Positions 18,199-27,474 of a stretch of DNA of 45,581 bases are shown piece by piece; position 1 is the first letter of the stretch; every line of letters starts with the position of its first letter. Made by a program: the position numbers and the translations under genes. A model generated the notes under the pieces. It searched no databases, was not told where the DNA came from, and saw nothing but the letters and a program-made list of their open reading frames with translations. Source of the DNA: BS150m-G50 sp964501185 [NCBI: uncultured Bacteroidia bacterium] (lineage in GTDB: Bacteria; CAIWAD01; BS150m-G50). Location of the stretch: the NCBI GenBank assembly GCA_964501185.1, contig CAZCRT010000026.1, positions 1 to 45,581 of the forward strand, written 5' to 3'.

Positions 18199-20487
18199 TT
18201 ATTTGAGCAGAATCAGCTTGTTGCTGACCAGCTGATAGTAGTAGATACCGCTGGCAACGGGAGAACCGTTGTCGCTGGTACCGTTCCAGTTGACATTGTA
18301 AACACCGGTATGCAGATAGCCCTGCAACAGTGTCGTTACCAGTTGTCCCCGTACATTATAGATACGCAACGACACATCAGTGTCTGCATTCAGCAGGAAA
18401 CTGATACTGGTCACTGGATTGAACGGGTTGGGTGAAGCGGTTACACCGGAGAAGGTTGTAGGATTGGTGATCGCCAGACCGGTGACATCCGCCAGCTCAA
18501 TAAAGACAGCCCCGTACTGCTCGTGGCGCGCAGCGGTTGCCAGCGTCCGCCTGCCGAACGGATTCTCAACCTCATCTCCGATTCTACGGTATAGCGGTTC
18601 CTCATTAACCACATCGTAAGTGACACCGGAAAGATCATCCGCATAGACCCGCAGGTTGATCGGATAGCCTTCCACCACTTCCGCCCCGACACATTCGCCG
18701 TTCTGCAGGGCGCCGATTTCGATCACATTTTCGCCATTCTCGATCGACTCGATCACGACTTTGATATAGTCGTCGGCGGGTTCAAAGCTGAAATACTCCG
18801 GGTCGCTCAGAACGAACTCCTCACCGGCTGTGGTCGTTTGGTTATAGGTAAAGGTCAGCGGGGGGGATGCTATTCCCATCATCACCACTTCATACATATC
18901 GCCGTAGTTAAGAGTATAGCATGGCCCTGAATGGCAATTCCCTACAGCAACAAACTCACCATTGATGCGTAGCATAAACCAGTTTTCCGCTGCGATCGAA
19001 ACCATGTGATCCAGAACCGTCTGGGGAAAAGCGTCTGAGGGGTGCTGCGGCTCCTCCAGGAAGTAGGGGACATAGTTCAGGCCGTTGTTCAGCTGCAATG
19101 GGGTTAGCGGATCGATCTGTTCCGGTTGTGTGAAATCGTCGGCGTTCAGGTAGAATCGACTTAAGTTGCCATCGGAGAGAGTGACTTTGTATCCCTGGTC
19201 ACTTTCAATATTGGTAACTCCGTTGTGTGACCATCCAAATCCAGCATTATACACAGCGTCACCATCCAATGTTTCTACCCTAATGTAGTCTACTTCCGCT
19301 CCGAAGATGCCGCCAGCGGTGAGTTGTTCGAAAACATCATCGACTAATGTGCCGCTGTTCTCATCCAGAATCGGGAAGCAGACCCAGTTGCCGGAAGTAA
19401 ACTCGTGATACTTGTGATGATCGAAGAGTAATGCACTGCTGGCATATCCATCCACCCCCATAAACTCAGTACTGTTGCCGAGGACAGGGATATGCGCCAT
19501 TTCGTACTGTGTAAGTAATTGGCCGCCAGCAGGAGTGGAATCGGTTTTGATACCGACCAACCCTTCAGCGTAGCCTGATTCGTAGAACTTGTAGGACATA
19601 CGATAGCCGCTATAATTAGGTGAACTCTTGAAAAGATAGAGACCTTCCCCGTCGGAAAGCACGAAGTTCAGCACGTAACCGTGGACATAAAACTCATCAA
19701 AGAGGTCGTCCTGACTCAGTGCTTCATAGATACTTTCTGCCACCCGACCATGCTTCTGAATAACATAATACATGATATAGTGGAACAGCACCTCGCTGTC
19801 TATCCAGGTGCCGTAGTTAATCGGATAAGTTGTATCTCCGTACCAGTTGGAAACGTGGGTCGGATCGAGGAACCAACCCGCATAATACAGTTCATCTAGA
19901 AGAGCGGCTTTCAAAGGATCACCTATAGACCCGTTATGCATGAAGGTGTAGGTTTTCCCTTTCCAGTCGAACCAGAAAGGATGATTACCGTCGCCGCCGG
20001 TGCCGGCGCGATCATGCCCCATTACCATGCGGGCTTGATTGGAACACTGGTCGATGATGGCCACCATGGCAAAGTCCATTTCCAGTTGCCACACAGGTTG
20101 CCACTCAGGATCCATACCCTGAGTGTAGTAAGTGTCTTCACCCACTTGATGGAACCGTTGCGAAGCTTTCAGCCAGGGGTTTTTGTTGTAGTAAATTACA
20201 CCGTAGCCGTCGTTGTTTCCTGGCTCATCCTCGGAGTTATTCTTCAGAAACTGGAAATAATCACCCGCATCAGCGTAGTTCTGATACTGATCTTCATTGC
20301 CGTCATCTAAGTCGCAGATCCAGGTGCCCTCCTGTGAAACCAAAGCCATGAAATCGCATTCACCGGTCCGTGCCACAGCCGGCAACGTCAGGCAGGCCGC
20401 AATTAATGTTGCCAGCAGCATCCTGAACATGGTCACGATTCCCTGCTTACGGCCAGTCGGGTGATCTCTTTTAATAATTGATATCAT
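18199..20487 (-). CDS. Exported class-II glutamine-amidotransferase-like Ntn hydrolase with sorting domain
   Basis: A 762-residue protein. The signal peptide (hydrophobic core about 22-36) is predicted to end at AVA (about residue 39). Cys44 in GECDFMALVSQ follows almost at once and aligns with the N-terminal nucleophile of class-II amidotransferases. Other class-II landmarks appear in order: GHDRAGTGG (158-165, compare HTRWATHG), NHPFWF, FMHNGSIGD with the oxyanion NG (185-186), and IDSEVLFHYI (about 229-238, compare TDSEV). No synthetase domain follows; instead there is a beta-rich region and a C-terminal sorting module (ASPNPFNPVTSISF ... SGIYYYQLVSNK). I infer an extracellular or surface amidase; the substrate is unknown. 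The first ATG is chosen because GGAGG lies 9 nt upstream. Confidence 0.82.
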   Translation of the reverse strand: MISIIKRDHPTGRKQGIVTMFRMLLATLIAACLTLPAVARTGECDFMALVSQEGTWICDLDDGNEDQYQNYADAGDYFQFLKNNSEDEPGNNDGYGVIYYNKNPWLKASQRFHQVGEDTYYTQGMDPEWQPVWQLEMDFAMVAIIDQCSNQARMVMGHDRAGTGGDGNHPFWFDWKGKTYTFMHNGSIGDPLKAALLDELYYAGWFLDPTHVSNWYGDTTYPINYGTWIDSEVLFHYIMYYVIQKHGRVAESIYEALSQDDLFDEFYVHGYVLNFVLSDGEGLYLFKSSPNYSGYRMSYKFYESGYAEGLVGIKTDSTPAGGQLLTQYEMAHIPVLGNSTEFMGVDGYASSALLFDHHKYHEFTSGNWVCFPILDENSGTLVDDVFEQLTAGGIFGAEVDYIRVETLDGDAVYNAGFGWSHNGVTNIESDQGYKVTLSDGNLSRFYLNADDFTQPEQIDPLTPLQLNNGLNYVPYFLEEPQHPSDAFPQTVLDHMVSIAAENWFMLRINGEFVAVGNCHSGPCYTLNYGDMYEVVMMGIASPPLTFTYNQTTTAGEEFVLSDPEYFSFEPADDYIKVVIESIENGENVIEIGALQNGECVGAEVVEGYPINLRVYADDLSGVTYDVVNEEPLYRRIGDEVENPFGRRTLATAARHEQYGAVFIELADVTGLAITNPTTFSGVTASPNPFNPVTSISFLLNADTDVSLRIYNVRGQLVTTLLQGYLHTGVYNVNWNGTSDNGSPVASGIYYYQLVSNKLILLK

Positions 20488-20947
20488 AATGTCGTTCCTC
20501 CTGCTCTGGAGTCGAGTGATGCGAGCCGTTCAGGTTCGATCTCTCAACTCATACTGTGTAATCTGTAATAGACGAGCTACCCTGTTCCATTTTAAAATCT
20601 GACAGGGGGCGCTGCTAAGGAGGATTATGTTTGTGTGCAGGTTCCCTTTTTGAGAATCTGGGGGGGGGATTAAAGTACAGGACGAATATTTCACTTCAGC
20701 TCCGCTAATTCTGAAGCATTCACTCAAGCGTGTAGTCGCCTTACATCAAAGGTGTAAGACAGTGAGACGAGTTGAAGTTACAAATTCTGCTGACCAGCGG
20801 CAACGGAAAGTGAAGAGGGGGGGAAACTGAATACATTCTCTCGCGAAGATCGCATAAGGACGCAAAATGGGGTTTTGCGAGGTGTAAATACAGTCAAAAC
20901 GGACGGGATAACCCCGCCCCTACAATACTCTGACTTCTGTATGCTGA
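20488..20947. other. 460-bp intergenic region with hairpins
   Basis: This is the leader region of the secreted-protein operon plus the downstream region of ispF. It holds a perfect 7-bp stem with a 5-nt loop (CGCAAAA - TGGGG - TTTTGCG, 20861-20879) and a palindrome at about 20900-20925 (CGGG/CCCG around ATAAC, followed by GCCCCTAC) related to the elements at 15734-15860. Neither has a T-tract. I see no convincing promoter or gene. Confidence 0.5.
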
Positions 20948-21418
20948 CTACTTCTTTAACAGCACCACCGCCTGCGCGGCGATACCCTCACCCCTGCCGG
21001 TGAAGCCAAGTTTTTCAGTTGTGGTAGCTTTCAGGGAAACATTCCCGATGTCAGTGTCGAGGAGGGTTGCGATCTGCTTTTGCATGGCAGGAAGGTATTT
21101 CGCCACCCGTGGTTGTTGCATAATCAGAGTCAGGTCGAGATTTCCGAGATGATAGTTGCGCTCTGCTACCAGCTCATAAACCTGACGCAGGAGTTTGCGA
21201 CTGTCGATACCTTTGTACTGAGGATCGCTGTCCGGAAAATGTTGGCCAATATCCCCCAGTGCCAGCGCACCGAGTAGAGCATCGCAGACCGCATGCAGCA
21301 GCACATCGGCATCACTGTGCCCTTCCAGTCCGAGGTGATAAGGAATCTCAACCCCTCCCAGAATCAGAGGGCGCTCCGGTACCAGCCGGTGTACATCAAA
21401 ACCGCATCCAATCCGCAC
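20948..21418 (-). CDS. ispF: 2-C-methyl-D-erythritol 2,4-cyclodiphosphate synthase
   Basis: Fifth enzyme of the MEP isoprenoid pathway; it cyclises CDP-methylerythritol 2-phosphate and releases CMP. The 156 residues are normal length. GCGFDVHRL holds the metal ligands Asp8 and His10, and [20 protein letters not shown] the third metal His. [14 protein letters not shown] and [19 protein letters not shown] follow. It overlaps ispD by 23 nt. It is a separate gene, not the fused IspDF of some alpha- and epsilon-proteobacteria. Last gene of the yebC-to-ispF series. Confidence 0.97.
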   Translation of the reverse strand: MRIGCGFDVHRLVPERPLILGGVEIPYHLGLEGHSDADVLLHAVCDALLGALALGDIGQHFPDSDPQYKGIDSRKLLRQVYELVAERNYHLGNLDLTLIMQQPRVAKYLPAMQKQIATLLDTDIGNVSLKATTTEKLGFTGRGEGIAAQAVVLLKK

Positions 21419-22106
21419 AGTTCTGCTCCTTTATCAGCTGTTCTGCCTGTTCCAGGTCAGCCGGTGTGGTTATTTTCAGAGAGGGTTCGTTATCTTCCAG
21501 CCAGGTGAGTCTGACACCGGGAAGGCGCTCCACCAGTGAGGCATCATCTGTACCGATGAACCGGTCTTCTGCCGCAACCTGATAGGCACGCTTTAACAGC
21601 CGCCCCCTGAAGACCTGTGGTGTGTGAACGGCAATCAACCGGGAACGATCCAGAGTGGCTACTATGCTATCCTCTTCAATCCGTTTGACTGTATCGACGA
21701 TCCGTTTACCCGGCAGTGCACCATCCACAGATTTCGCGAGCTCAAAAAGACGTCTGATAAGCGCTGGTCCCACCAGAGGCCGTACACCATCATGTACTGC
21801 CACCTGATGATCATCCGGAACGAGCCGCAGGGCATTATGGATTGAATGCTGACGTTCAGCACCACCGGCAACCGGGGTTATCTGCTCTTCCAGCCTGTAA
21901 TCCACCAGTAGTTGTTGAATAAGGTTGAGATCATCAGGATGATGGGTCAGATACAGATGCTCGCATCCAGCCTGCAACAGCGCGTCGATTCCATAGAGCA
22001 GCATCGGTCGCCCGTTCAACTGCAGCCATTGCTTGCGCGTCCCGCCCTGCTGGCCGAAACGCCTGCCCTGCCCTGCCGCTGTCAGGATTCCCGTGCATTG
22101 CCCCAT
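21396..22106 (-). CDS. ispD: 2-C-methyl-D-erythritol 4-phosphate cytidylyltransferase
   Basis: Third MEP-pathway step: joins MEP to CMP from CTP. The 236 residues show [31 protein letters not shown] (nucleotide loop with its Arg and Lys), [16 protein letters not shown] and IVDTVKR. Near the C terminus is [12 protein letters not shown]. Its stop overlaps the ispF start by 23 nt, and its ATG lies 4 nt past the queA stop, so queA-ispD-ispF are probably co-transcribed. Confidence 0.96.
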   Translation of the reverse strand: MGQCTGILTAAGQGRRFGQQGGTRKQWLQLNGRPMLLYGIDALLQAGCEHLYLTHHPDDLNLIQQLLVDYRLEEQITPVAGGAERQHSIHNALRLVPDDHQVAVHDGVRPLVGPALIRRLFELAKSVDGALPGKRIVDTVKRIEEDSIVATLDRSRLIAVHTPQVFRGRLLKRAYQVAAEDRFIGTDDASLVERLPGVRLTWLEDNEPSLKITTPADLEQAEQLIKEQNCADWMRF

Positions 22107-22110
22107 GATA

Positions 22111-23139
22111 TCAGAGAATCATCATGGCATCACCATAGCTGAAGAATCGATACTTCTCCCGCTTGGCTTTGCGATAAGCCTTCATGATGGCGTCCCGTTC
22201 GTAAAAGGCTGAAACCAGCATCAACAGCGTGGAACCGGGCAGGTGGAAGTTGGTAATCAGACCATCGACAATCTTGAACTTATATGGAGGATAGATAAAC
22301 TTGTCAGTCCATCCTTCTGTCTCTTTGATCTTACCGGAGAATGTGGCTACCGATTCAAGTGTGCGGGTAACCGTTGTACCAACAGCTATTATCCGTTTGC
22401 CGGCAGCGATTGTTTCATTGATAGTATCAGCTGCCTTCTGTGTCACCTGATAGTACTCTGAATCCATGCGGTGACGGCTCAGATCCTCTACTGTCACCGG
22501 CCGAAAAGTACCCAGGCCGACATGCAGAGTCAGAAAGGCGGACTTAACCCCTTTCTTCTCCAGCTTGTTCATGAGACGATTGGTGAAGTGCAGGCCGGCT
22601 GTGGGAGCAGCGACAGCACCAACCTTGTCAGCAAAAATGGTCTGGTAGTACTTCTTGTCGTTTGCATCCGGTTCCCGCTTGATATAGGGGGGCAACGGAG
22701 TCTGGCCATACTTCTCAATCACTTTGTACAGGTCACCGTCATAATGAAAACGCACCACCCGTCCACCGGAGGTTGTGTTGTCGATGATTTCGCACTGAAT
22801 GCCACCTTCGATAGTAATGGTATTGCCCATCCGCACCTTGCGGGCAGGTTTGACCATTATCTCCCAGAGATTATTGTTCAGTTCCCGCAGCAGAAAAACT
22901 TCGATCTCCGCATCGGTTTTATCCTTGTGGCCACGCAGGCGTGCCGGAAAAACCTTGGTGTCGTTGAAAACCAGGCAATCTCCCGGTTCCAGCAGCTGGT
23001 CTACTTCCCGGAAAAGTAACTCACCGGTTGATTTCTGCTCACGGTTCAGAACCATAAGCCTGGCCTTATCACGCTCTTTCAAAGGGGTCTGCGCAATTAG
23101 CTTCTCTGAGATCGGATACTTGAAGTCGGACAACCTCAT
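22111..23139 (-). CDS. queA: S-adenosylmethionine:tRNA ribosyltransferase-isomerase
   Basis: Transfers and isomerises the ribosyl part of SAM onto preQ1-modified tRNA to give epoxyqueuosine. The 342 residues show DFKYPISEKLIAQTPL at the N terminus, then LVFNDTKVFPARLRG, AAPTAGLHFT and FHLPGSTLLMLVSAF. I choose the second ATG (23139) because GAGG lies 6 nt upstream of it; a start at 23151 would add four residues. It follows ruvB by 39 nt. No other queuosine gene is in the window. Confidence 0.96.
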   Translation of the reverse strand: MRLSDFKYPISEKLIAQTPLKERDKARLMVLNREQKSTGELLFREVDQLLEPGDCLVFNDTKVFPARLRGHKDKTDAEIEVFLLRELNNNLWEIMVKPARKVRMGNTITIEGGIQCEIIDNTTSGGRVVRFHYDGDLYKVIEKYGQTPLPPYIKREPDANDKKYYQTIFADKVGAVAAPTAGLHFTNRLMNKLEKKGVKSAFLTLHVGLGTFRPVTVEDLSRHRMDSEYYQVTQKAADTINETIAAGKRIIAVGTTVTRTLESVATFSGKIKETEGWTDKFIYPPYKFKIVDGLITNFHLPGSTLLMLVSAFYERDAIMKAYRKAKREKYRFFSYGDAMMIL

Positions 23140-23178
23140 ATTATTCCTCATTGTAATTTCTACCGGACTGCCGGTATG

Positions 23179-24219
23179 CTATTCATTACTGCTATTAAAG
23201 AGATCATTTTTATCCGTTGCTGTTGGATGCGCTTCCACCCCGAAATGTTCCCGGGCAAGCGATGTGACCATGCGGCCGCGGATAGTTCTCTCCAGGAACC
23301 CCTCCTTGATCAGGAAAGGTTCGTAAACTTCCTCAATTGTACCGGATTCTTCACCAACAGCTACTGACAGCGTATTCAACCCTACCGGACCACCACTGAA
23401 TTTGTGGATGATGGTGTGGAGGATTTTCTGGTCCATCGGATCCAGGCCACGCGCGTCAATATCCAGGCGGTCCAGCGCATGCCGGGCAATGGGTGCCGTA
23501 ACGTTGCCATCACCCTTCACTTCAGCAAAATCACGCACCCGGCGCAACAGGCGGTTTGCCACCCGGGGAGTACCTCTGGAGCGCATTGAAATCTCGATTG
23601 CGCCATTCGGGTCCAGCTCGACATCCATCAGTTTGGCGGAGCGATGCAGGATCTCCAGAATCTCATTCTGGTTGTAATACTCCAGATGTGACACAATACC
23701 AAAGCGATCCCTCAGCGGTGAAGTAAGCAATCCGGCCCTGGTGGTTGCACCTATCAGTGTAAACCGTGGCAGATCCAGGCGCACACTGCGCGCTGAAGCA
23801 CCACTGTCCAGCATTATATCCAGTCGATAATCTTCCATAGCCGGGTAGAGGTACTCCTCCACCACATGGTTCAGGCGGTGAATCTCATCTATGAAGAGAA
23901 TATCACCTTCCTGCAGATTGGTCAACAGGCCTGCCAGATCTGCCGGTTTATCCAGCACCGGGCCGGAAGTGACCGTAATCTGCGCCTGCATGTTACCGGC
24001 AATAATATGCGCCAGCGTAGTCTTACCCAGACCGGGGGGGCCATAAAAGAGACAGTGATCGAGGGCTTCCTGACGCCCGGCTGCAGCTTTGATAAAGACC
24101 TGCAGATTCTCCTTGATCCGCTTCTGTCCGACAAACTCACTGAAATCGGTCGGTCGCAACCGGGTTTCAAGCTTATCTTCCGGTGTGTATTGCCCTGTAA
24201 TTGTTCTTTCCAGGCTCAT
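23179..24219 (-). CDS. ruvB: Holliday junction branch-migration motor RuvB
   Basis: AAA+ hexameric motor that drives branch migration with RuvA. The 346 residues start with [19 protein letters not shown]. Walker A is [13 protein letters not shown], Walker B is [10 protein letters not shown] and sensor 1 is [10 protein letters not shown]. The arginine finger lies in PLRDRFG, and the C-terminal winged helix ends in [17 protein letters not shown]. Its ATG overlaps the ruvA stop by 4 nt (ATGA). Confidence 0.98.
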   Translation of the reverse strand: MSLERTITGQYTPEDKLETRLRPTDFSEFVGQKRIKENLQVFIKAAAGRQEALDHCLFYGPPGLGKTTLAHIIAGNMQAQITVTSGPVLDKPADLAGLLTNLQEGDILFIDEIHRLNHVVEEYLYPAMEDYRLDIMLDSGASARSVRLDLPRFTLIGATTRAGLLTSPLRDRFGIVSHLEYYNQNEILEILHRSAKLMDVELDPNGAIEISMRSRGTPRVANRLLRRVRDFAEVKGDGNVTAPIARHALDRLDIDARGLDPMDQKILHTIIHKFSGGPVGLNTLSVAVGEESGTIEEVYEPFLIKEGFLERTIRGRMVTSLAREHFGVEAHPTATDKNDLFNSSNE

Positions 24220-24803
24220 TTGCGACCATGTTGTTTCAAAACGCCACGCAGGATATCTTCAACTGCCATTTCCTGATCATCATTTAGCTGACGGCGAACC
24301 AGTGGTTCTACCTTTGCCCGTTTGAATCCCAGAGCTTCCAGCGCCTGCAGAGCGGCAGTCAGGTTTGACTGCTCTTCCTCCTCTGCATCACTGCTTTCAA
24401 TCTCAGGCAGCTTTTTACTCAGTTCCAGTAACAGGCGCTTGGCAGTCATCTTGCCGACTCCAGGCACTGCAGTAAACTGCTCTTCATCACCCAGCTGTAC
24501 AGCCCGTAAAAGCTCGCTGATTGTCATTGCCGAAAGCACAGCCAGGGCGACTTTAGGGCCGATGCCGGAGATCGATATTATCTGAAGGAAAAACTCCCGT
24601 TCATCCGGAACGGCAAAACCAAAGAGCTGGGTCTGATCCTGGGTGACATGCTGATAAGTGAAAACCTGCGCTTCACTGCCGATCCTCAGTTGTGAGGCAG
24701 TACGCAGAGAACAGCGCAGCAGATAACCGATACCCTGGTTTTCTATAACCAGGACAGTATTGCGATTCGCTGTAATCAGGCCTTTGATATAATCGAACAT
24801 CAA
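24216..24803 (-). CDS. ruvA: Holliday junction DNA-binding protein RuvA
   Basis: Tetrameric junction-binding protein that loads RuvB. The 195 residues comprise the N-terminal OB-fold ([24 protein letters not shown]), two helix-hairpin-helix motifs ([39 protein letters not shown]) and the C-terminal RuvB-contacting domain (about 145-195) after an acidic linker. It lies between ruvC and ruvB, as in many bacteria. Confidence 0.97.
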   Translation of the reverse strand: MMFDYIKGLITANRNTVLVIENQGIGYLLRCSLRTASQLRIGSEAQVFTYQHVTQDQTQLFGFAVPDEREFFLQIISISGIGPKVALAVLSAMTISELLRAVQLGDEEQFTAVPGVGKMTAKRLLLELSKKLPEIESSDAEEEEQSNLTAALQALEALGFKRAKVEPLVRRQLNDDQEMAVEDILRGVLKQHGRK

Positions 24804-24811
24804 TTTTCCAG

Positions 24812-25321
24812 TTATTCGACAGTGCTGATCTGTGCACGCTGGTAATGGGTTATCGCCACACCCAGCGCGTCGGAAGCATCCAGCGGCATCGGTGGTTCCG
24901 ACAACCCGAGCAATTTCTGTACCATGTACTGCACCTGCTTCTTGTCAGCAGCACCATTGCCGGTCAAAGCCTTCTTGACCTCGAGCGGTGTATACTCGCT
25001 TACATCAATATTCTGGTTGAGTATTGCTACTATTGCCGCTGCGCGCGCGTGCCCCAGACGCAGGGCGGAAGTCGAGTTGCGACTGACAAACAGGTTTTCC
25101 ACCGCCACCTCATCCGGTTTGTACTCACGGGCGATGTCACTCATCTGGTCAAAAATACGGTGCAGTTTGTCAAAGAAATCATCCTGACTGCGGGAACGGA
25201 TTACACCGAACTCAATAACCTGCAAGCGCCGGCCTGTCACCTGTATCAGTCCATAACCGGTAAAATTGAGTCCCGGATCGATCCCCAGAATAAGCCGTTT
25301 ACTGCTCTTGCTCTCAGCCAT
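24812..25321 (-). CDS. ruvC: Holliday junction resolvase RuvC
   Basis: Endonuclease that cuts junctions symmetrically. Four acidic residues define the active site and all are visible: Asp in LGIDPGLNFTGYG, Glu in VAVENLFVSRN, and the two Asp of LDASDALGVAITH. The start is the ATG at 25321 (169 aa), which overlaps the yebC stop by 8 nt (ATGGCTGA). The frame stays open farther upstream inside yebC without family similarity. First of the ruvC-ruvA-ruvB set. Confidence 0.96.
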   Translation of the reverse strand: MAESKSSKRLILGIDPGLNFTGYGLIQVTGRRLQVIEFGVIRSRSQDDFFDKLHRIFDQMSDIAREYKPDEVAVENLFVSRNSTSALRLGHARAAAIVAILNQNIDVSEYTPLEVKKALTGNGAADKKQVQYMVQKLLGLSEPPMPLDASDALGVAITHYQRAQISTVE

Positions 25322-26054
25322 CCAGTTCCGCTTCATCAAAATCGGCGTCGGTGTAGACATTCTGGACATCATCCAGATCATCCAGCAGGTCGATCAATTT
25401 CATTACACTGCCGATTGTGCTGCCCTCAATCCTCAGATCCATCTTGGGAATCCGGGTAAGTTCGTAAGCAGTCACCTCCAGCTCATTTTCAACACAGGCT
25501 TTACGCACCTGCTCCAGATCTCCGACAGCAGTGTAGATGGCAAATTCATCCTCCACCTCCTGCACATCGTCAGCACCAGCGTCCAGAACCATCATGATGA
25601 CATCGTCCAGTTCCTTATCACCCTTTGTCACCTGAACCAGCCCGCGGGCTTCGAATTTCCAGGCTACAGACCCGGTTTCTCCCAGGTTGCCACCATGCTT
25701 GCTCAACAGATAGCGAATCTCACCTACAGTGCGATTACGGTTATCGGTCAACACTTCAATCAGGATTGCCACACCACCCGGGCCATATCCTTCGTAAGTG
25801 ATCTCCTCGTAATTGGCCCCATCAAGTTCACCGGCACCCTTCTGAATCGCCCGCTCGATGTTCTGCTGTGGCATGTTAGCAGCTTTAGCCTTATCGACAA
25901 TAGTACGCAGGCGGGCATTGCTGTCAAGGTCAGAACCACCGGTGCGGGCACAGGTGGTGAGCTCCCGGATAATCTTGGTAAAGATTTTGCCCCGTTTAGC
26001 GTCGACGGCAGCTTTCTTGCGTTTGATTGTGGACCATTTGGAGTGACCGGACAT
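25314..26054 (-). CDS. yebC: YebC/PmpR-family protein
   Basis: Conserved cytoplasmic protein linked in different bacteria to transcription control or to relief of ribosome stalling at polyprolines. The 246 residues begin with the hallmark MSGHSKWSTIKRKKAAVDAKRGK. Then come NMPQQNIERAIQKG, YEGYGPGGVAILIEVLTDNRNRT and SKHGGNLGETGSVAW. A GGAGG ribosome site lies 5 nt before the ATG. It is the first gene of the ruv series, the common yebC-ruvC neighbourhood, and is probably driven from 26138-26166. Confidence 0.97.
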   Translation of the reverse strand: MSGHSKWSTIKRKKAAVDAKRGKIFTKIIRELTTCARTGGSDLDSNARLRTIVDKAKAANMPQQNIERAIQKGAGELDGANYEEITYEGYGPGGVAILIEVLTDNRNRTVGEIRYLLSKHGGNLGETGSVAWKFEARGLVQVTKGDKELDDVIMMVLDAGADDVQEVEDEFAIYTAVGDLEQVRKACVENELEVTAYELTRIPKMDLRIEGSTIGSVMKLIDLLDDLDDVQNVYTDADFDEAELDG

Positions 26055-26137
26055 TTAACCTCCAGTATGGCGCGGCGCGGGCCAGGATTTTCGCCATAAA
26101 CCTGATGACTGTGGACTCTAAGTTCCCGGAAATAAAT

Positions 26138-26166
26138 AATATAATGCGTGAATTGAGCGAAACCAA
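26138..26166 (-). promoter_or_regulatory. Probable sigma-70 promoter for yebC-ruvCAB
   Basis: On the minus strand, TTGGTT (26161-26166) and TATATT (26138-26143) are spaced by exactly 17 nt, about 85 nt upstream of the yebC ATG. The -10 matches five of six consensus bases and the -35 three of six. The region is AT-rich and divergent to the dehydratase gene. I see no LexA-type operator. Confidence 0.45.
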
Positions 26167-26270
26167 GATATTTCATAGCGTTGACTAAAAACCGACTGTT
26201 TTACTTGAATCTTTACCAAAATCTGCTATTCCTATTTGAATTGTTCACATCCAAACAGCTGGGATCAACC

Positions 26271-27242
26271 ATGAGCAAACAGTGTCTGGTTACAGGAGCC
26301 GGTGGATTTATCGGCAGTCATCTGGTTGAGCGACTCATCACTGCCGGGTGGCAGGTGCGTGCTTTCGTACGTTACAACTCGCACAATCATGCCGGCTGGC
26401 TGGAGAACCTCGATTGCAGTGCGGAGTTGTTCAGGGGTGATATCCGTGACGCTTCCTCAGTCAGTGAAGCGGTGCAGGGATGCGATACGATCTTTCATCT
26501 GGCCGCCCTGATCGGTATACCCTACTCCTATCGCAATCCGGAAAGCTATCTGCAGACAAATATTCAGGGAACACTCAACCTGTTACAGGCAGCTGCACAG
26601 AATCATTGCGAGCGGGTTATTGTCACCTCCACCAGCGAAGTTTACGGCTCAGCTCAACAGGTGCCACAACAGGAAGATCATCCACTTTCCGCACAGTCAC
26701 CGTATGCCGCCAGCAAAATCGGCGCCGATCAGCTGGCGTTGGCCTGGCATCGCTCTTTTGAGCTGCCGGTGACAATCCTGCGCCCCTTCAATACTTTCGG
26801 GCCCCGGCAATCAGCCCGGGCAATTATCCCGGCCATCATGACCCAGATACTGGCCGGCAGTGATGAGATCAAGCTGGGCGCTATCACACCCCGGCGGGAC
26901 CTGAACTACGTTGACAACACAGTCGATGCCTTCCTGAGTGTGCTGGACACACCCGCCACCATTGGCCAGACCATTCACTTCGGCAGTGGCAGCAGCATCA
27001 GCATCGGTGAGCTGGCCGGCCTGATTCAACAGGTGACCGGGACCGACCTGCCGATAGCTGTGGATGAGGAGAGGATCCGGCCCGAAGCGTCAGAGGTTAA
27101 CCACCTGGAGTGTGATTATACAAATGCCACCCGCCTCTGTGGCTGGAAACCACAGGTTGAACTGAAAGAAGGATTGGCTGCTACCTGGGAATGGCTGCAG
27201 AAGCAACGGGATGAGTTGAATGGTGGGGAATATGTGGTTTGA
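26271..27242 (+). CDS. LegB-like NAD-dependent nucleotide-sugar 4,6-dehydratase
   Basis: Extended short-chain dehydrogenase of 323 residues, the only plus-strand gene. The NAD loop is GAGGFIGSHL, the catalytic TSTSEVYG precedes Tyr145-x3-Lys149 in SPYAASK, and PFNTFGPRQSARAIIP follows. AFVRYNSHNHAGWL and the later IRPEASEV.HL..D are hallmarks I associate with LegB, which acts on GDP-GlcNAc in legionaminic-acid synthesis, rather than with UDP-glucose epimerases. The ATG at 26271 is used because the Rossmann motif follows at once; the 30-residue upstream extension is not conserved-looking. It faces a flagellar cluster convergently, so a role in flagellin glycosylation is possible. The rest of a legionaminate pathway is not in the window. 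Confidence 0.8.
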   Translation: MSKQCLVTGAGGFIGSHLVERLITAGWQVRAFVRYNSHNHAGWLENLDCSAELFRGDIRDASSVSEAVQGCDTIFHLAALIGIPYSYRNPESYLQTNIQGTLNLLQAAAQNHCERVIVTSTSEVYGSAQQVPQQEDHPLSAQSPYAASKIGADQLALAWHRSFELPVTILRPFNTFGPRQSARAIIPAIMTQILAGSDEIKLGAITPRRDLNYVDNTVDAFLSVLDTPATIGQTIHFGSGSSISIGELAGLIQQVTGTDLPIAVDEERIRPEASEVNHLECDYTNATRLCGWKPQVELKEGLAATWEWLQKQRDELNGGEYVV

Positions 27243-27474
27243 TGATCAGAGAAATACAGCGCTGACACCGTCTTCCGAGAACAGCGGCACCCCCTGCTTC
27301 ATGCAACACTTTAAACAACAACGCTGACCAGGTTAATATTTATAGCATATTATTTGTAAGCAAAGTGACAGCTATGCCTCGCACTTCCGCTATCGGCCAC
27401 AACACGCTGCCCTTATTCTGACCTGCTACCGGACTGAGACGAAGAGTACATGGTGTATGCTGTCAGCGAGTTGG

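Noticed and set aside
20488-20640. TGGAAC...GCT upstream of the secreted operon considered as a sigma-54 promoter
   Set aside because: The GG-to-GC spacing is 9 nt instead of the required 10.
20617-20653. Perfect AAGGAGG followed by ATG and a 7-residue plus-strand peptide
   Set aside because: No plus-strand gene follows within kilobases, so a leader-peptide role has nothing to regulate; taken as coincidence.
27330-27362. AT-rich stretch considered as a dif site for the Xer recombinase
   Set aside because: The two arms do not form the 11-6-11 inverted arrangement and do not match the dif consensus.
27390-27397. Minus-strand GCCGATAG resembling a sigma-28 -10 element
   Set aside because: The matching -35 position reads ATAAG, only three of five, and transcription would run antisense into the convergent dehydratase gene.
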